Below, piece after piece: positions 6,148-6,312 of a DNA stretch of 6,312 bases (its first letter is position 1; each line of letters starts with the position of its first letter). Source of the DNA: Rhodoferax sp. Its GTDB lineage: Bacteria; Pseudomonadota; Gammaproteobacteria; Burkholderiales; Burkholderiaceae_C. Both the position numbers and the translations under genes were made by a program. The notes beneath the pieces are model-generated. The model was not told where the DNA came from and ran no database searches. It worked only from the letters and a program-made list of their open reading frames with translations. Location: the NCBI GenBank assembly GCA_021737905.1, contig JAIPDA010000143.1, positions 1 through 6,312 of the forward strand. Direction: 5' to 3'.

Positions 6148-6312
6148 TTAAGCTGGATGGCATGCGCAAGACACCCCGTGAGCGGCGGACACTAGCTCTT
6201 CAAGAATGCCGCAGTGCGCCCCCTCGTGGGTACCGAGGCATCGCGCCCGCAGCCGAAGCAGCTGCTTCTCCAGTGCCCTCATGCTCTTTAGGCGGGCGCG
6301 CACACGGGCCAG
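6148..6312 (-). CDS. MerR-family heavy-metal-responsive regulator (C-terminal 54 residues; rest beyond right edge)
   Basis: Reverse-strand translation runs from the right edge to TAA at 6150-6148. The visible part starts LARVRARLKSMRALEKQL, the long antiparallel dimerisation helix of MerR-family proteins. It then gives RCLGTHEGAHCGILEELV, in which two cysteines (visible residues 25 and 34) are separated by eight residues. This matches the metal-binding loop spacing of MerR, ZntR and PbrR proteins, and CGILEEL closely resembles ZntR CSILEAL. A tail with CACH (49-52) adds further likely metal ligands. The helix-turn-helix N-terminus and the third conserved cysteine lie outside the window. Such regulators activate divergent promoters for Zn/Cd/Pb exporters or mercury detoxification; the exact metal cannot be decided here, with Zn, Cd or Pb favoured. 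It converges with the recombinase companion gene. No target gene is visible. Confidence 0.85.
   Translation of the reverse strand: MARVRARLKSMRALEKQLLRLRARCLGTHEGAHCGILEELVSAAHGVSCACHPA

Noticed and set aside
6142..6156. Hairpin CCAGC-ATTAA-GCTGG as terminator of the MerR-family gene
   Set aside because: The stem is only 5 bp, overlaps the stop codon and lacks a T-run on either strand.
1..6312. CRISPR arrays, rRNA genes, or complete insertion sequences
   Set aside because: No regularly spaced repeats, rRNA-like segments, or transposase genes with terminal inverted repeats are visible.

Overview
The window looks like a GC-rich betaproteobacterial chromosome segment. The codon use and the style of the TerC, RND and recombinase proteins suggest Burkholderiales, perhaps Comamonadaceae; this is inference, because no rRNA or other taxonomic marker is present. 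It divides into a conserved housekeeping/efflux half (1 to about 4900, all minus strand) and an accessory half (about 4970 to 6312) that carries a broken mobile-element integrase and the tail of a heavy-metal regulator.

Left half, read on the minus strand from right to left. A two-gene tripartite-efflux operon starts at 4831. It encodes a periplasmic adaptor (membrane fusion protein, 366 aa) followed by an HAE-type RND inner-membrane pump (1032 aa). The genes are nine bases apart and in the same reading frame, and the pump uses a TTG start behind a strong Shine-Dalgarno sequence that overlaps the adaptor stop codon. Together they would form a proton-driven export pump. No outer-membrane channel gene and no regulator gene is in view, so a TolC-type partner would have to be encoded elsewhere. 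A perfect 18-bp palindrome lies 46 bp upstream of the adaptor start and is a good operator candidate. Downstream of the pump, after a 123-bp gap with a weak hairpin and a -10-like box, lies a TerC/YgdQ-family membrane protein gene that runs off the left edge.

Right half. A strong symmetrical stem-loop terminator (4944-4970) separates the efflux operon from about 190 bp without a recognisable gene. Next, on the plus strand, comes the C-terminal remnant of a large serine recombinase that lacks its catalytic domain. Overlapping it by ATGA is an apparently intact 148-aa helix-turn-helix companion protein of the kind found downstream of such recombinases. After a more AT-rich 211-bp stretch with short repeats, the last 54 codons of a MerR-family heavy-metal-responsive regulator (ZntR/PbrR/CadR type) enter from the right edge on the minus strand. 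The likeliest reading is a decayed integrated element, possibly with metal-resistance cargo to the right, inserted next to a conserved efflux operon.

I do not see a clearly new biological system. The best leads are the orphaned recombinase companion gene, the efflux operator palindrome, and the same-frame adaptor/pump junction.
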